Part shown: piece by piece, positions 43,585 to 51,578 of the stretch
Layout: the number at the start of each line of letters is the position of its first letter
How positions within the stretch are numbered: position 1 is the stretch's first letter
From: Candidatus Parachristensenella avicola
Lineage (GTDB): Bacteria > Bacillota > Clostridia > Christensenellales > UMGS416
Reading direction: 5' to 3'
Assembly: GCA_904420205.1 (NCBI GenBank)
Contig: CAJFUN010000031.1
Coordinates: 1 to 64,000 of the forward strand
DNA: 64,000 bases
Program-made: the position numbers and the translations under genes
Notes under the pieces: model-generated
Told to the model about the DNA's origin: nothing
Databases searched by the model: none
Seen by the model: the letters and a program-made list of their open reading frames with translations, nothing else

Positions 43585-43746
43585 TTACAGGATATGCTGA
43601 TTCAGCGCCTCGTCCTCCATGCACCTGGGGCATAAGCTGTTCACCGCCGCACAGGACGGGCACAGCCAATCGCCGCAATGAGCGCAGGCCTGCATGGAGC
43701 GGACATCCTCGCAGCGCCCGCACTGGGCGCAGGGTACCTGAGCCAT
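43585..43746 (-). CDS. Small cysteine-rich (zinc-ribbon-like) protein
   Basis: A 53-residue protein with nine Cys, most in C-x2-C pairs (CAQCGRC, CAHCGDWLCPSC, CPRC) plus a His, consistent with two small treble-clef or B-box-like zinc sites. AAAGGAGG lies 7 nt before ATG 43746. Lies just downstream of the two coat proteins on the same strand, with a 60-nt gap. Function unknown. Confidence 0.7.
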   Translation of the reverse strand: MAQVPCAQCGRCEDVRSMQACAHCGDWLCPSCAAVNSLCPRCMEDEALNQHIL

Positions 43747-43806
43747 GATATCGCCTCCTTTATGGAATGATATTATCATAGCCCATAATCGGCAGGGTAT
43801 ACCTCG

Positions 43807-44085
43807 CTACAGCTGCTGCTTTACACTTTCAAATTGGCAGGCGGCGTCAGAAATCATCTGGGGCGTAGCCGCTTTGATCGCATAATATCCTCGGGTCGAC
43901 ATGTTGGCATAGACGCCGTACTGATCCTGGGCCAGCTGGGAGAGCCCTTGCTCCACCATGGTGCGCATCTTGGGGCAGGAACTCTCCATCAGCGCTTTAG
44001 CGTAGAGGGTTATCATGTTCTTTTCGCCGTTAAGAAGATCCGTCAGCGCCTCGCGTTCCCCGATGGGATTTGTCTGTGAATACAT
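43807..44085 (-). CDS. Spore coat protein, CotF-like
   Basis: A 92-residue helical protein of the CotF/ferritin-like coat family: MYSQTNPIGEREALTDLLNGEKNMITLYAKALMESSCPKMRTMVEQGL...QDQYGVYANMSTRGYYAIKAA. GGAGG 5 nt before the ATG. Follows a second small coat-like gene by 11 nt. Confidence 0.8.
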   Translation of the reverse strand: MYSQTNPIGEREALTDLLNGEKNMITLYAKALMESSCPKMRTMVEQGLSQLAQDQYGVYANMSTRGYYAIKAATPQMISDAACQFESVKQQL

Positions 44086-44096
44086 GGTTTTCCTCC

Positions 44097-44309
44097 TTAC
44101 TTATTGCTTTCCAGGAAGCTGTAGAGCGTGTCAAAGCGCTGCTTATGATGGCAGCTGAGCTGTTCGCACATGTTCTTCAGCTGCGCGTCGGTAAACATTT
44201 GGCTGTATTGGGTGCACTTTTTGCAAGCCAGCGCTTCCTGACGCATCATCTCCTCCAGATATTCCAGGTTCTTGGTGCTGACCGGCAGATCGTAAGGTAC
44301 GTTGCTCAT
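44097..44309 (-). CDS. Small coat-associated protein
   Basis: A 70-residue helical protein with Cys pairs (LACKKCTQYSQMF and MCEQLSCHHK). It sits directly upstream of the CotF-like gene in one operon. AAGGAGG is 8 nt before ATG 44309. The combination Q-E-A-L-x-C-K-K plus C-x-H-H is seen in small clostridial coat-type proteins; assignment rests mainly on context. Confidence 0.65.
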   Translation of the reverse strand: MSNVPYDLPVSTKNLEYLEEMMRQEALACKKCTQYSQMFTDAQLKNMCEQLSCHHKQRFDTLYSFLESNK

Positions 44310-44390
44310 CTTTTTTCCCTCCTTCATTGGATTGACCGAAGTTAGTGTGTGATATAATGGAGAAAACATGCCTGAAAAGGACGGGAATTT

Positions 44391-45029
44391 ATGGGAATCA
44401 TTACCAAAATTGAATCATTGCCTCGGATAAAGCGGCGTGTTGCGGTTTATGTGGACGGCGAAAAGCAGGGCGTGGTCAGCGCAAGCCTTATCCGGGAAAA
44501 GGGGCTGGCCGAGGGCGCTTCCCTCTCAGAGGAGGATTGGCAGCGGCTGATAGAGGCCGAAATTGCTCCGGCCCTCGATTTGTCGCTATACTACCTCGGA
44601 TTGAAATCCCGCACCCGCCATGAGATGGAAGCCTATCTGAAAAGGCGCCAATACGCACCTGAGGTGATTGCCGCCGTCATGGATAAGTTAAAGGATTACG
44701 GCTTTATCGACGACGAACAGCTTTCCCAGCGAGCAGTTGATACGCTAAGCCGGCAGCGCCTGGGCCGCGGCGCTATTGAGCGTAAGCTGCGCCAGCGCGG
44801 CGTCGATAAAGATCTGGCCCGCGAAGCGCTGAATGCCTATCAGCCGGAGGATGAAAACGAAAACGCCCGCGAACTGGCCCGCACGCTATGGGAACGATAC
44901 CGGGAGGCGGAACCCCGCAAGCGATGGCAAAAGACGGCGGCGGCTTTGGCCCGGCGGGGCTTCTCCTGGGACAGCATTCAAAGCGCCCTGCAAAACCTCA
45001 CCAGCGAGGAAACGTTCGATACCTGGTAG
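44391..45029 (+). CDS. recX: Recombination regulator RecX
   Basis: A 212-residue three-helix-repeat protein that modulates RecA filaments. Repeats: LDLSLYYLGLKSRTRHEMEAYLKRRQYAPEVIAAVMDKLKDYGFIDDEQLSQRAVD, LGRGAIERKLRQRGVDKDLAREAL, and RWQKTAAALARRGFSWDSIQSAL. AAGGAC upstream; a TATAAT at 44353-44358 with TTGACC 15 nt before it may be the promoter. recA is not in the window, and no LexA-type box was seen. Confidence 0.9.
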   Translation: MGIITKIESLPRIKRRVAVYVDGEKQGVVSASLIREKGLAEGASLSEEDWQRLIEAEIAPALDLSLYYLGLKSRTRHEMEAYLKRRQYAPEVIAAVMDKLKDYGFIDDEQLSQRAVDTLSRQRLGRGAIERKLRQRGVDKDLAREALNAYQPEDENENARELARTLWERYREAEPRKRWQKTAAALARRGFSWDSIQSALQNLTSEETFDTW

Positions 45030-45093
45030 TGTATAGGATGGATATACGACATTTGCAAAACATTTATATGTGAGCATATCGTTCTAGATAAGG

Positions 45094-45122
45094 ATCACGA
45101 TCTTTCATCTATCGCGATCCTA
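45094..45122. other. Inverted repeat in recX 3' region
   Basis: AGGATC-a-CGAT ... ATCG-c-GATCCT hairpin with a 9-nt loop but no T-run, so not a typical terminator. Could act as an RNA-stabilising 3' end or a protein site. Confidence 0.4.
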
Positions 45123-45239
45123 TGTCCCAACATGCGTATCCAATGGACGGCTTATGCGTTTTACAATTGTTAAAATATTCCTTGTTCGTGGCGATGCATG
45201 TCCTTCGGCAGCTTTAACAAATATTTCACTGGCCTGTGG

Positions 45240-45270
45240 TTTTCATTGCTCGCGTAATATTGTACAATAT
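45240..45270 (+). promoter_or_regulatory. Promoter with 14-bp palindromic operator
   Basis: TTTTCA (45240-45245), 17-nt spacer, TACAAT (45263-45268). The perfect palindrome ATATTGTACAATAT (45257-45270) covers the -10, so a dimeric repressor there would block the gene at 45302. Confidence 0.65.
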
Positions 45271-45301
45271 GATGGATCATTCATATCGGGAGGAAGGGTA
45301 G

Positions 45302-46396
45302 ATGGCGATAGATTATACGCCGGCACGCTGGGATGCGCTGCGAGCGCGATACGCAGCATGGCGGTCGCGCGATGACGGAGCGCCGTTGTTGGGGTGGATA
45401 TCTCTACGAGACCCAGGCAGGCCGAAGCCCAAGGCACCGCTTTTAAGTCAGGCCACTTGCACAGACTTTTCCTGGAGCGCCGATGAACTGGCCGATGCGA
45501 TCAGCTATCATTTGGAGCAACAGCAATATGGAGGCGCGGCTTACCCTCGTTTTTCCATGGAGGCTTTCGGCCCGGGCGTGCTGGCTGCCTTCTGTGGCGC
45601 TGATATTGAGCTTTCGTCCACAAATAACGTATGGTTCAAGGCGCCCCGAAAGCCTATCGACCAAATCTCCATCCGCTTTGATGAGGACAACCGCTGGTTC
45701 CGGCGAGTTTACCGTATCTTTGAGTCCTGCGCCCGCCGCTTTGAGGGCAATGCTGTGCTGGGTATGACCGATCTGGGCGGCGTGGCGGATGTAGTCGCCA
45801 CGTTTGTTGGAAGTCAGGAGCTGCTCTATGCGCTATATGATGACCCAGACGAAGTAAAACGGCTTATGCGGGAGGCCCATGAGGCTTGGTGGCAAGCGTA
45901 TGGCCTGCTCAATGGCTGCTTGGCTGACGCTATGCCTGGTTACAGCGACTGGTTCGGTGTGTACTATCCCTCGCCCAGCGGCTATATCCTGCAAAGCGAC
46001 TTCAGCTACATGATATCCCCCGCTATGTTCCGGGAATTCATCCAGCCAGAGCTGGCCGCCAGCGCCCAAAAGCTAACCTGGCCGCTCTACCACTGGGACG
46101 GCCCCGGCGAGCTCGTTCATTTTGACGCGCTGATGGAAATCGATCCCAAGCTTCAGGCCGTCCAGTGGGTGCCTGGCGACGGTCAACCGCCCCAGCAGGC
46201 GTGGCCAGAAGTACTTGGAAAGATCGGACGCGCCGGCCGAAAAATTCTGCTCTATGACGGTGGGCCTCAGGAAACGGAGACGGTATTCGGCTTGCCGGGC
46301 GTGCGTCCTGGGCAAGTATATCACAGCCCTTATTGGATTGACCCCGGTCAGATCAAGGAATATGATGCGTGGCTGGATCGATGGGGCGCGCGGTAG
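45302..46396 (+). CDS. UROD/MetE-superfamily TIM-barrel protein
   Basis: A 364-residue protein resembling uncharacterised uroporphyrinogen-decarboxylase-family members. YSDWFGVYYPSPSGYILQSDFSYMISPAMFREFIQPEL and the later PLYHWDGPGELVHFDALMEI correspond to the UROD mid-barrel and the His-containing strand. HSCG of the first UROD protein (11559) is replaced by HWDG, so the zinc site differs. GGAGG 8 nt before ATG. Single gene under a palindromic operator. Not HemE. Function unknown. Confidence 0.65.
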   Translation: MAIDYTPARWDALRARYAAWRSRDDGAPLLGWISLRDPGRPKPKAPLLSQATCTDFSWSADELADAISYHLEQQQYGGAAYPRFSMEAFGPGVLAAFCGADIELSSTNNVWFKAPRKPIDQISIRFDEDNRWFRRVYRIFESCARRFEGNAVLGMTDLGGVADVVATFVGSQELLYALYDDPDEVKRLMREAHEAWWQAYGLLNGCLADAMPGYSDWFGVYYPSPSGYILQSDFSYMISPAMFREFIQPELAASAQKLTWPLYHWDGPGELVHFDALMEIDPKLQAVQWVPGDGQPPQQAWPEVLGKIGRAGRKILLYDGGPQETETVFGLPGVRPGQVYHSPYWIDPGQIKEYDAWLDRWGAR

Positions 46397-46424
46397 CCAG
46401 TTGCTATAGAAGGAGGTGGGGAAT

Positions 46425-47753
46425 ATGCGCAACTTGGAAGCGGTTCAGCAGGGATTAAAAATCGTACGCGACGCGCTGACCCCGCTGGTGGAACGGGTCC
46501 TGCGGGATGCCTACGGCGACGCCTGGTGGCAGCGCGGCGTGCTAGATGCCTTGACGCAGGATCAAAAGCCCATCAACGACCGGCCGGCCCAGGGGGATTC
46601 CGGCGATATCGACCTACAGCTGGCGCTGAAGCTGGTGCAGGTTTATCACTGGGAACTTTTCAGCGATGATTTAGACTGGGGCGGCCGGCAGCGAAGCTTG
46701 CTGGGGGCGGTGACCGCCGTACGCAATCAATACGAGGGACACGTAACGCCCAACCGGGAGGCCGAGCTTAACGATGCCAAGACCCGCGATCTGCTGGAAG
46801 GCATGGAGCTGTTCGTGAACCTTTTTGACCGCAAGGCAGGCGATCGGATCGGCAATCTCATTGAGATCCTCAAAATGCAGCAGCCTGAACCGGAACCATC
46901 CGATGAAGCGGAAACCATTATCTTGCGGCGTCCCATTCCCAACCAGACGGCGCCTCGCCCGCATAAGAGCGCGCCTGAAAGGGTCATTCGCCCGATAGCC
47001 GCCCGGCCCGAGCCTACGCTGAAAAATGGAGCAGGTGGACGCTCTATGCCCGTCCAAGCCCAGCCCCTATGGAAAAGGCAGCAGCAGGTGCGCTGGGGCG
47101 CTGCCGTGCGCACGGATCCACCGCCCGAAGAACCAGCTCCCCCGCCAGCGGCGGAAGTGGCTCGCCAGCCCGATACGCCGGCCACCTCTGCCAGGGCCAC
47201 AGCCATGGGGCAAGTCAAGGAAGGCGATCCTTTGAAGCTGGTGCGCACCGCCACCATAGAAAGCCCGGTGGCCGCCCGCAAGCTTACGCCGGAGCCGCTG
47301 GAGGATTCGGTGAAGGTGCTCCCTCCACGCCCACCCAAACCCAAAGGAATTCCCAAATCGGAGAAAAAAAAGCGCCGGCCCGCAGCCGAAGAGCCGCTTC
47401 CGCCGGATCCGGAACCCTTCCTGAGCCGCTATCGTTCGCCTGGCGGCAAAAGCGCTCCCAGCCAGCGGCCGGATCCGGATCTATACATGCCGGCACGGGT
47501 ACGAGAGCGCACGCCCAAGCGCCTGCGGCGCGAGCCCTACGAGGTAGATGTGCATACCGGCGAAAATCGCCGGGGCGAGCCGGTGCTACGGGTGGATCCG
47601 CCGCCTAAAGCCGCCCCTATCGAGGACCGTCCTTCTACCCGCCCCTCTCCTCGGCTTGTTATCCGGGTCGGCGCTATGGTGCTGCTCGGTATTGCCCTGG
47701 GCGTGGGACTGATCTTCCTAGACGGCTGGCTTTCTTCGTTGCTTGGCGGGTAA
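46425..47753 (+). CDS. Swt1-type HEPN protein with disordered linker and C-terminal membrane anchor
   Basis: A 442-residue protein. Residues 1-135 are a Swt1-like HEPN domain, with the HEPN RNase-type motif Arg100-x5-His106 (RNQYEGH), DLQLALKLVQVYHWELF and ELNDAKTRDLLEGMELFVNLF. Residues ~150-405 are Pro/Arg/Glu-rich and look disordered. One membrane helix (~415-435, VIRVGAMVLLGIALGVGLIFL) ends the protein. ATG 46425 has AGGAGG 9 nt upstream; a GTG at 46416 is the alternative. No toxin, antitoxin or nucleotidyltransferase partner adjoins it. Tail-anchored with the HEPN in the cytosol is the likely topology. Confidence 0.75.
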   Translation: MRNLEAVQQGLKIVRDALTPLVERVLRDAYGDAWWQRGVLDALTQDQKPINDRPAQGDSGDIDLQLALKLVQVYHWELFSDDLDWGGRQRSLLGAVTAVRNQYEGHVTPNREAELNDAKTRDLLEGMELFVNLFDRKAGDRIGNLIEILKMQQPEPEPSDEAETIILRRPIPNQTAPRPHKSAPERVIRPIAARPEPTLKNGAGGRSMPVQAQPLWKRQQQVRWGAAVRTDPPPEEPAPPPAAEVARQPDTPATSARATAMGQVKEGDPLKLVRTATIESPVAARKLTPEPLEDSVKVLPPRPPKPKGIPKSEKKKRRPAAEEPLPPDPEPFLSRYRSPGGKSAPSQRPDPDLYMPARVRERTPKRLRREPYEVDVHTGENRRGEPVLRVDPPPKAAPIEDRPSTRPSPRLVIRVGAMVLLGIALGVGLIFLDGWLSSLLGG

Positions 47754-47854
47754 AAGCGGGTTTTAGGCGGCCTATATATGGTATTTTGCTCTATAGGGTG
47801 ATATAATAAACTCATCAATACGCCGAGCCGGCGAAATTTTGCGAGGTAAGGGAA

Positions 47855-48583
47855 ATGCAGTTTATTGTAGAATCCACCAAGGAACTATGGGCCAAAAAGG
47901 CCGCCGACATTGTCGAGGAAACGATTAAAGGCAGCGAGAAGCCCGTGCTTGTGCTGCCTACCGGTGGCACCCCGGTACCCATGTATGAGGAGCTGGTTCG
48001 CCGCTTCAAGGCTGGCAAGCTGAGCTTCAAGAATATGGTCAGTTACAACCTGGACGAATATGTCGGCATGGATTATGACCATCCGGAAAGCTATCACGGC
48101 TTTATGAAGCGCAACCTTTTTGCCCATGTGGACGCCCTGCCGGAAAACGTCCATGTGCCGGAAGGCCTGGCTCCCGATCCTGAGCAGGCGGCTGCCGACT
48201 ACAACGCCGGCCTGGATAGCTGCGGCGGGATCGATCTCGCTGTGCTGGGTATCGGCCCCAACGGCCACATTGGCTTTAATGAGCCCGGCGCTGATCCTGA
48301 AGGCCGCACCCACGTGGAGAACCTGACCCAGGCCACCATCGACGCTAACGCCCGTTTCTTTGACGGTGACATGTCCAAGGTTCCTACCAAGGCACTAACC
48401 ATGGGCATTAAAGATATCCTTTCGGCCAAAAAGATCCTGCTGCTGGCTACAGGCGCTGGCAAAGCGGGTATCGTAAAGAAGTCCTTCCAAGGTGAGGTAA
48501 CCAATATGGTGCCCGCCTCCCTGCTGCAGAATCATCCCAACGTGGTGGTGCTCTTAGACGAGGCTGCAGCTGCGGATCTATAA
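47855..48583 (+). CDS. nagB: Glucosamine-6-phosphate deaminase
   Basis: A 242-residue enzyme converting glucosamine 6-phosphate to fructose 6-phosphate and ammonia. VLPTGGTPVPMYEEL (phosphate site), MVSYNLDEYVGMDYDHPESYHGFM (catalytic Asp), LAVLGIGPNGHIGFNEPG and a KTALTMGI-type segment (KALTMGIKDIL) are all present. nagA is not adjacent. AGGTAAGGG upstream. Confidence 0.95.
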   Translation: MQFIVESTKELWAKKAADIVEETIKGSEKPVLVLPTGGTPVPMYEELVRRFKAGKLSFKNMVSYNLDEYVGMDYDHPESYHGFMKRNLFAHVDALPENVHVPEGLAPDPEQAAADYNAGLDSCGGIDLAVLGIGPNGHIGFNEPGADPEGRTHVENLTQATIDANARFFDGDMSKVPTKALTMGIKDILSAKKILLLATGAGKAGIVKKSFQGEVTNMVPASLLQNHPNVVVLLDEAAAADL

Positions 48584-48596
48584 ACCCTATCAATCC

Positions 48597-48626
48597 AAAG
48601 AAGCTGGTAGATACCGGCTTCTTTTC
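48597..48626 (+). terminator. Intrinsic terminator after nagB
   Basis: AAAGAAGCTGGT paired with ACCGGCTTCTTT around AGAT, then T-rich; overlaps the leader of the NUDIX gene. Confidence 0.7.
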
Positions 48627-48640
48627 TATCGGAGGCTATG

Positions 48641-49057
48641 ATGGCGCAAGAGAAATCCTGTGGAATTCTGGTAATACGCAAGCAACAGCAACGGCGTGAG
48701 ATCTTGCTTATTCAAAATCTCAAAGGTGGCCACTGGTCCTTCCCCAAAGGGCATATGGAACCGGGCGAAACCGAGCTGGATACGGCCCGACGGGAGGTGT
48801 GGGAAGAAACTGGGCTTCAGGTGGATCCATGCCCCGCCCTGCGCAGAACCATCGCCTATACGCTGCCCAATGGCAACGAAAAGACGGTGGTCTATTTTGG
48901 CGGACTGCTGAGTTCAGATCGGGCGGAGCCTCGCCCCCAGCAGGATGAAATTGCGGCTGTGCAATGGGTTCCGTTGAACGAGGCCGCTCCGCTACTGACC
49001 TATGAGAACGACCGCTCGCTTCTGGCGTCGCTACTTGAAGAGCTTCTCTTGCTATAA
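48641..49057 (+). CDS. NUDIX hydrolase (diadenosine tetraphosphatase-like)
   Basis: A 138-residue hydrolase with a complete Nudix box (GHMEPGETELDTARREVWEETGLQ) preceded by WSFPKG, the pattern of bis(5'-nucleosyl)-tetraphosphatases. ATG 48641 is 5 nt from GGAGG; 48638 is an adjacent alternative. Likely clears ApnA or related nucleotides. Confidence 0.88.
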   Translation: MAQEKSCGILVIRKQQQRREILLIQNLKGGHWSFPKGHMEPGETELDTARREVWEETGLQVDPCPALRRTIAYTLPNGNEKTVVYFGGLLSSDRAEPRPQQDEIAAVQWVPLNEAAPLLTYENDRSLLASLLEELLLL

Positions 49058-49093
49058 CCTGATTGGCCGCCATCCTTTTCTCTTGTCATGAAT

Positions 49094-49127
49094 CCCGCGC
49101 TGCATTTTGACTGGCGCGGGCTTTTTT
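49094..49127 (+). terminator. Intrinsic terminator after NUDIX gene
   Basis: CCCGCGC / GCGCGGG stem, 13-nt loop, TTTTTT. Confidence 0.85.
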
Positions 49128-49167
49128 CTTTGAAGTGATTCCGGATCTTCAGCCTTTACTTTTCCAT

Positions 49168-49265
49168 CTAAAGATAATAATCCGCACGGGCATAGGGAAA
49201 TTGGGGCTTGTCTACAGGGATTTCCACAAAACCGCATTTTCGGTAAAGGCGCAGCGCCTGCACGC
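49168..49265 (-). pseudogene. 3' remnant of a GNAT acetyltransferase gene
   Basis: On the minus strand the segment reads QALRLYRKCGFVEIPVDKPQ, then FPYARADYYL and a stop: the characteristic C-terminal end of a GNAT N-acetyltransferase (ALxLYxKxGF). Upstream of about 49275 the frame loses any similarity and has stops, so the first two-thirds of the gene is gone. Confidence 0.6.
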
Positions 49266-49270
49266 ATATA

Positions 49271-50030
49271 TTGGTTGTTACAGACGATGACCCTTTTCTT
49301 GGCAACTTTTTGTTCTTCCTTCCTGGCCGATGCATGCTGTTAAGCCTGCGCCTCCCGCATCTTTGCCTGGATACTTACCCTTGGCGGCGAGTGTTCAATT
49401 TTCCATTCCCACGCATTCCAGGGCGCAGCCATTGCCTAATCTGTACCAATCTAACGGCCTAATACGCTCCGTCACGGCAAGATCCTGGGGTTCCCAGCGC
49501 AAACATTGCGAAGATCCACGCGCAGTTCATTTCAATGAAATCCATTTTATATCTAACTAAGATGATCGGAAATCCCCTTCATACCGGTTTCTCCTATTGA
49601 TTCCGGCGATTTCAATCGGTTATCTATTGCTCCTATCAGGTATATGCATTCAGGCTCCGTTCCGCGCTCTTCCCTCTGCGCCTTGGATTTTGAGAATTTG
49701 CTCGGTAATGGCAGGCTCCCCTTTTCTCCTCTCAGGAAGGGCTGCGTTGATTGGACAGCCTCTTAAAGTATAAGTCCGCTTTGGAGCCGTCCTTTTGATG
49801 ATACGGTTTAAATCGCCTTTATCCAGATTCATCCGCATGGTTATCTAGACAGCATTGAAACCTTCTTCGCTGTTCACTCGCGCAAACAGCATACCTGGCT
49901 TCCGTGGCCGAATAGGGAGATTCCAAATATCGCTCCCCTGAAGCGTCTACGGCAGATAAAACCGAGCATAAACGCAGGCCAAAGGACGGCCATATCATGC
50001 CTATTCCTAATGAATATTCCAGGCTTCACA
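49271..50030. other. Decayed non-coding stretch
   Basis: About 760 bp beyond the GNAT remnant. Frames are short, without ribosome sites; two minus frames (49650-49838, 49874-50077) have no recognisable domain. No repeats bounding an element were found. Probably erosion of former genes. Confidence 0.4.
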
Positions 50031-50035
50031 AACAA

Positions 50036-50070
50036 AGTCCACCCTCTATTTTTACACAAGAGGGTGGACT
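50036..50070 (-). terminator. Hairpin downstream of nucleoside hydrolase
   Basis: AGTCCACCCTCT / AGAGGGTGGACT perfect 12-bp stem with an 11-nt loop. On the minus strand the following bases are only moderately T-rich (TTTGTTTG). Confidence 0.65.
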
Positions 50071-50098
50071 TCATCAACCATCCATTTTTTATTCCATT

Positions 50099-51046
50099 TT
50101 ACTGTCCTGCGCCGTCTTTTCTAGGCGTACCCAGCAGCCGGAATAAGCTGCCCAAAATCGCATCCCGATCCGCCTGATAAGCTTCCCTCATCATGGGACG
50201 GGTCATATCCTGGCTATAGCGCAAATCCTTCTGCAGGACCGGTGTCGGCGTCAGGCGCGTAGCGACCGCCTCCGGATGGGCTAGCCACATCACGGTGATC
50301 GGATCCCAGATGACCTTACTCCATCCCACCTGCGCATGGAACTCCTTAGCGTATTCGGTGACAAAGCTGCATAGATAGCGTCCCAAAGGCGAGGCCTCCT
50401 TCAGGTAATGCTCCAGTTCCGGCACCGTGGTAGATAAATGATCGGTAACCTGCTGGCAAGGCATCACCACCAAGGGCGCTCCGCAATCAAAAAGGATTTG
50501 AGAGGCATATACATCCTGCATCAGATTAAACTCATTAGCCGTCGGCCAGTAGGAGGGATTTCCACCCAGCCAAACCAGTACAATATGATGCACAAGCCTT
50601 GGCTCCATTATTAGCGCCGAGGCCACGTTAACAGGGCAGCCGATGGCCACCACATACAGGGGATCCTCCGGATCCCGAGCCATTGCACGGGCGATCAAAT
50701 CCCGGGCTGCTGGCGAATCCACAGGCGTATCGGGTGCCTCCATATACTGCTTGGACCCTCTTAGCACAGCAGGACGTTTCGGCAGGTCCATCAGGTCCAA
50801 AAGCTTGTGAATCTCTTTATAGGATCGCTCCATGCCATCTTCAGGCCCTTCGCTACGGCTGTTATGAAAGGGCGCAGCATAGACGGCCTGTACGTCGAAG
50901 CTCCCTTCGAGCAGCGCATAGGCTAGGGCAAACTGATCGTCGACCTCGTTATAGGTATCCGTATCCAGTACCATCGCAATCGGACGCTTCCTGGGTGCTT
51001 CTAGGCGGGCAATCCGCGTCGTTTCCTCAATCTTAGGCCAATCCAT
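50099..51046 (-). CDS. Inosine/uridine-preferring nucleoside hydrolase family protein
   Basis: A 315-residue enzyme cleaving N-glycosidic bonds of ribonucleosides. The calcium-binding N-terminal motif is DTDTYNEVDDQFALAY (~28-43), longer than the textbook DTDPGIDD. VAIGCPVNVASALI, VWLGGNP, ANEFNLMQDVYASQILFDCGAPLVV and ITVMWLAHPE follow. Single gene beside the candidate origin. Confidence 0.88.
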   Translation of the reverse strand: MDWPKIEETTRIARLEAPRKRPIAMVLDTDTYNEVDDQFALAYALLEGSFDVQAVYAAPFHNSRSEGPEDGMERSYKEIHKLLDLMDLPKRPAVLRGSKQYMEAPDTPVDSPAARDLIARAMARDPEDPLYVVAIGCPVNVASALIMEPRLVHHIVLVWLGGNPSYWPTANEFNLMQDVYASQILFDCGAPLVVMPCQQVTDHLSTTVPELEHYLKEASPLGRYLCSFVTEYAKEFHAQVGWSKVIWDPITVMWLAHPEAVATRLTPTPVLQKDLRYSQDMTRPMMREAYQADRDAILGSLFRLLGTPRKDGAGQ

Positions 51047-51149
51047 TGGTGGTCATCCTTCCTCTTTTGTTATACTTTCCTGCGCTTGCAGCGCTTTCGA
51101 TTGGTTTTGGCCGGTATTCCGGTGAAAAAATGTTCATCCCCATGGATCG

Positions 51150-51565
51150 TGGATATGTGGATAAAACTATTCACACGAATGATCCAGCTAACCTTTTCCC
51201 CAGCAGAATTCATCCACCGCGCTTTTCCACCGGAAAATGAAATACTTGTAATATTTTTGAAACAATTTGTGCGTAACTTTCGGGCTTTTTTAAGATGTAC
51301 ACAAAGTTATCCAACACCTGTGGATAACTTTGTGGGTTCTATCCCCAGGGTGGAATTGTTTTTTCCACATCGATTGTACACATTTATCCACAATATCCAC
51401 AGCTTATCCACAACCACCTGTGCACGCGAATCTTGTCTAAAAAGAGCAGATTTACACAAATATTTTAGCCAGTATGCGCAGGAGGCACAAAATAGATACA
51501 AATATTCTCTCATACATTCTTCATAATATTCGTAAATATAGGTTGAATCTTCCCTTTATGCGAAT
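51150..51565. other. oriC: Candidate replication origin: DnaA-box cluster plus AT-rich region
   Basis: Perfect DnaA boxes (TTATCCACA or its complement) at 51156-51164 (-), 51319-51327 (-), 51384-51392 (+) and 51404-51412 (+). Near matches: TTATCCAAC 51307-51315, TTTTCCACA 51361-51369, ATATCCACA 51393-51401. Immediately right, 51425-51560 is AT-rich and free of genes, suitable as the unwinding element. parB-parA and three parS sites lie within 2 kb. dnaA itself is not in the window. No other gene is visible in this 530-bp gap. Confidence 0.8.
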
Positions 51566-51578
51566 AAATGTTCGATTC

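Noticed and set aside
45154..45375. Short frame with an AraC-like helix-turn-helix string (NISLACGFHC)
   Set aside because: Only about a dozen residues match, and the region is better explained as the promoter and operator of the gene at 45302.
49874..50077. 67-codon minus frame in the erosion zone
   Set aside because: No ribosome site, no family resemblance, and its start lies inside the hairpin downstream of the nucleoside hydrolase gene.
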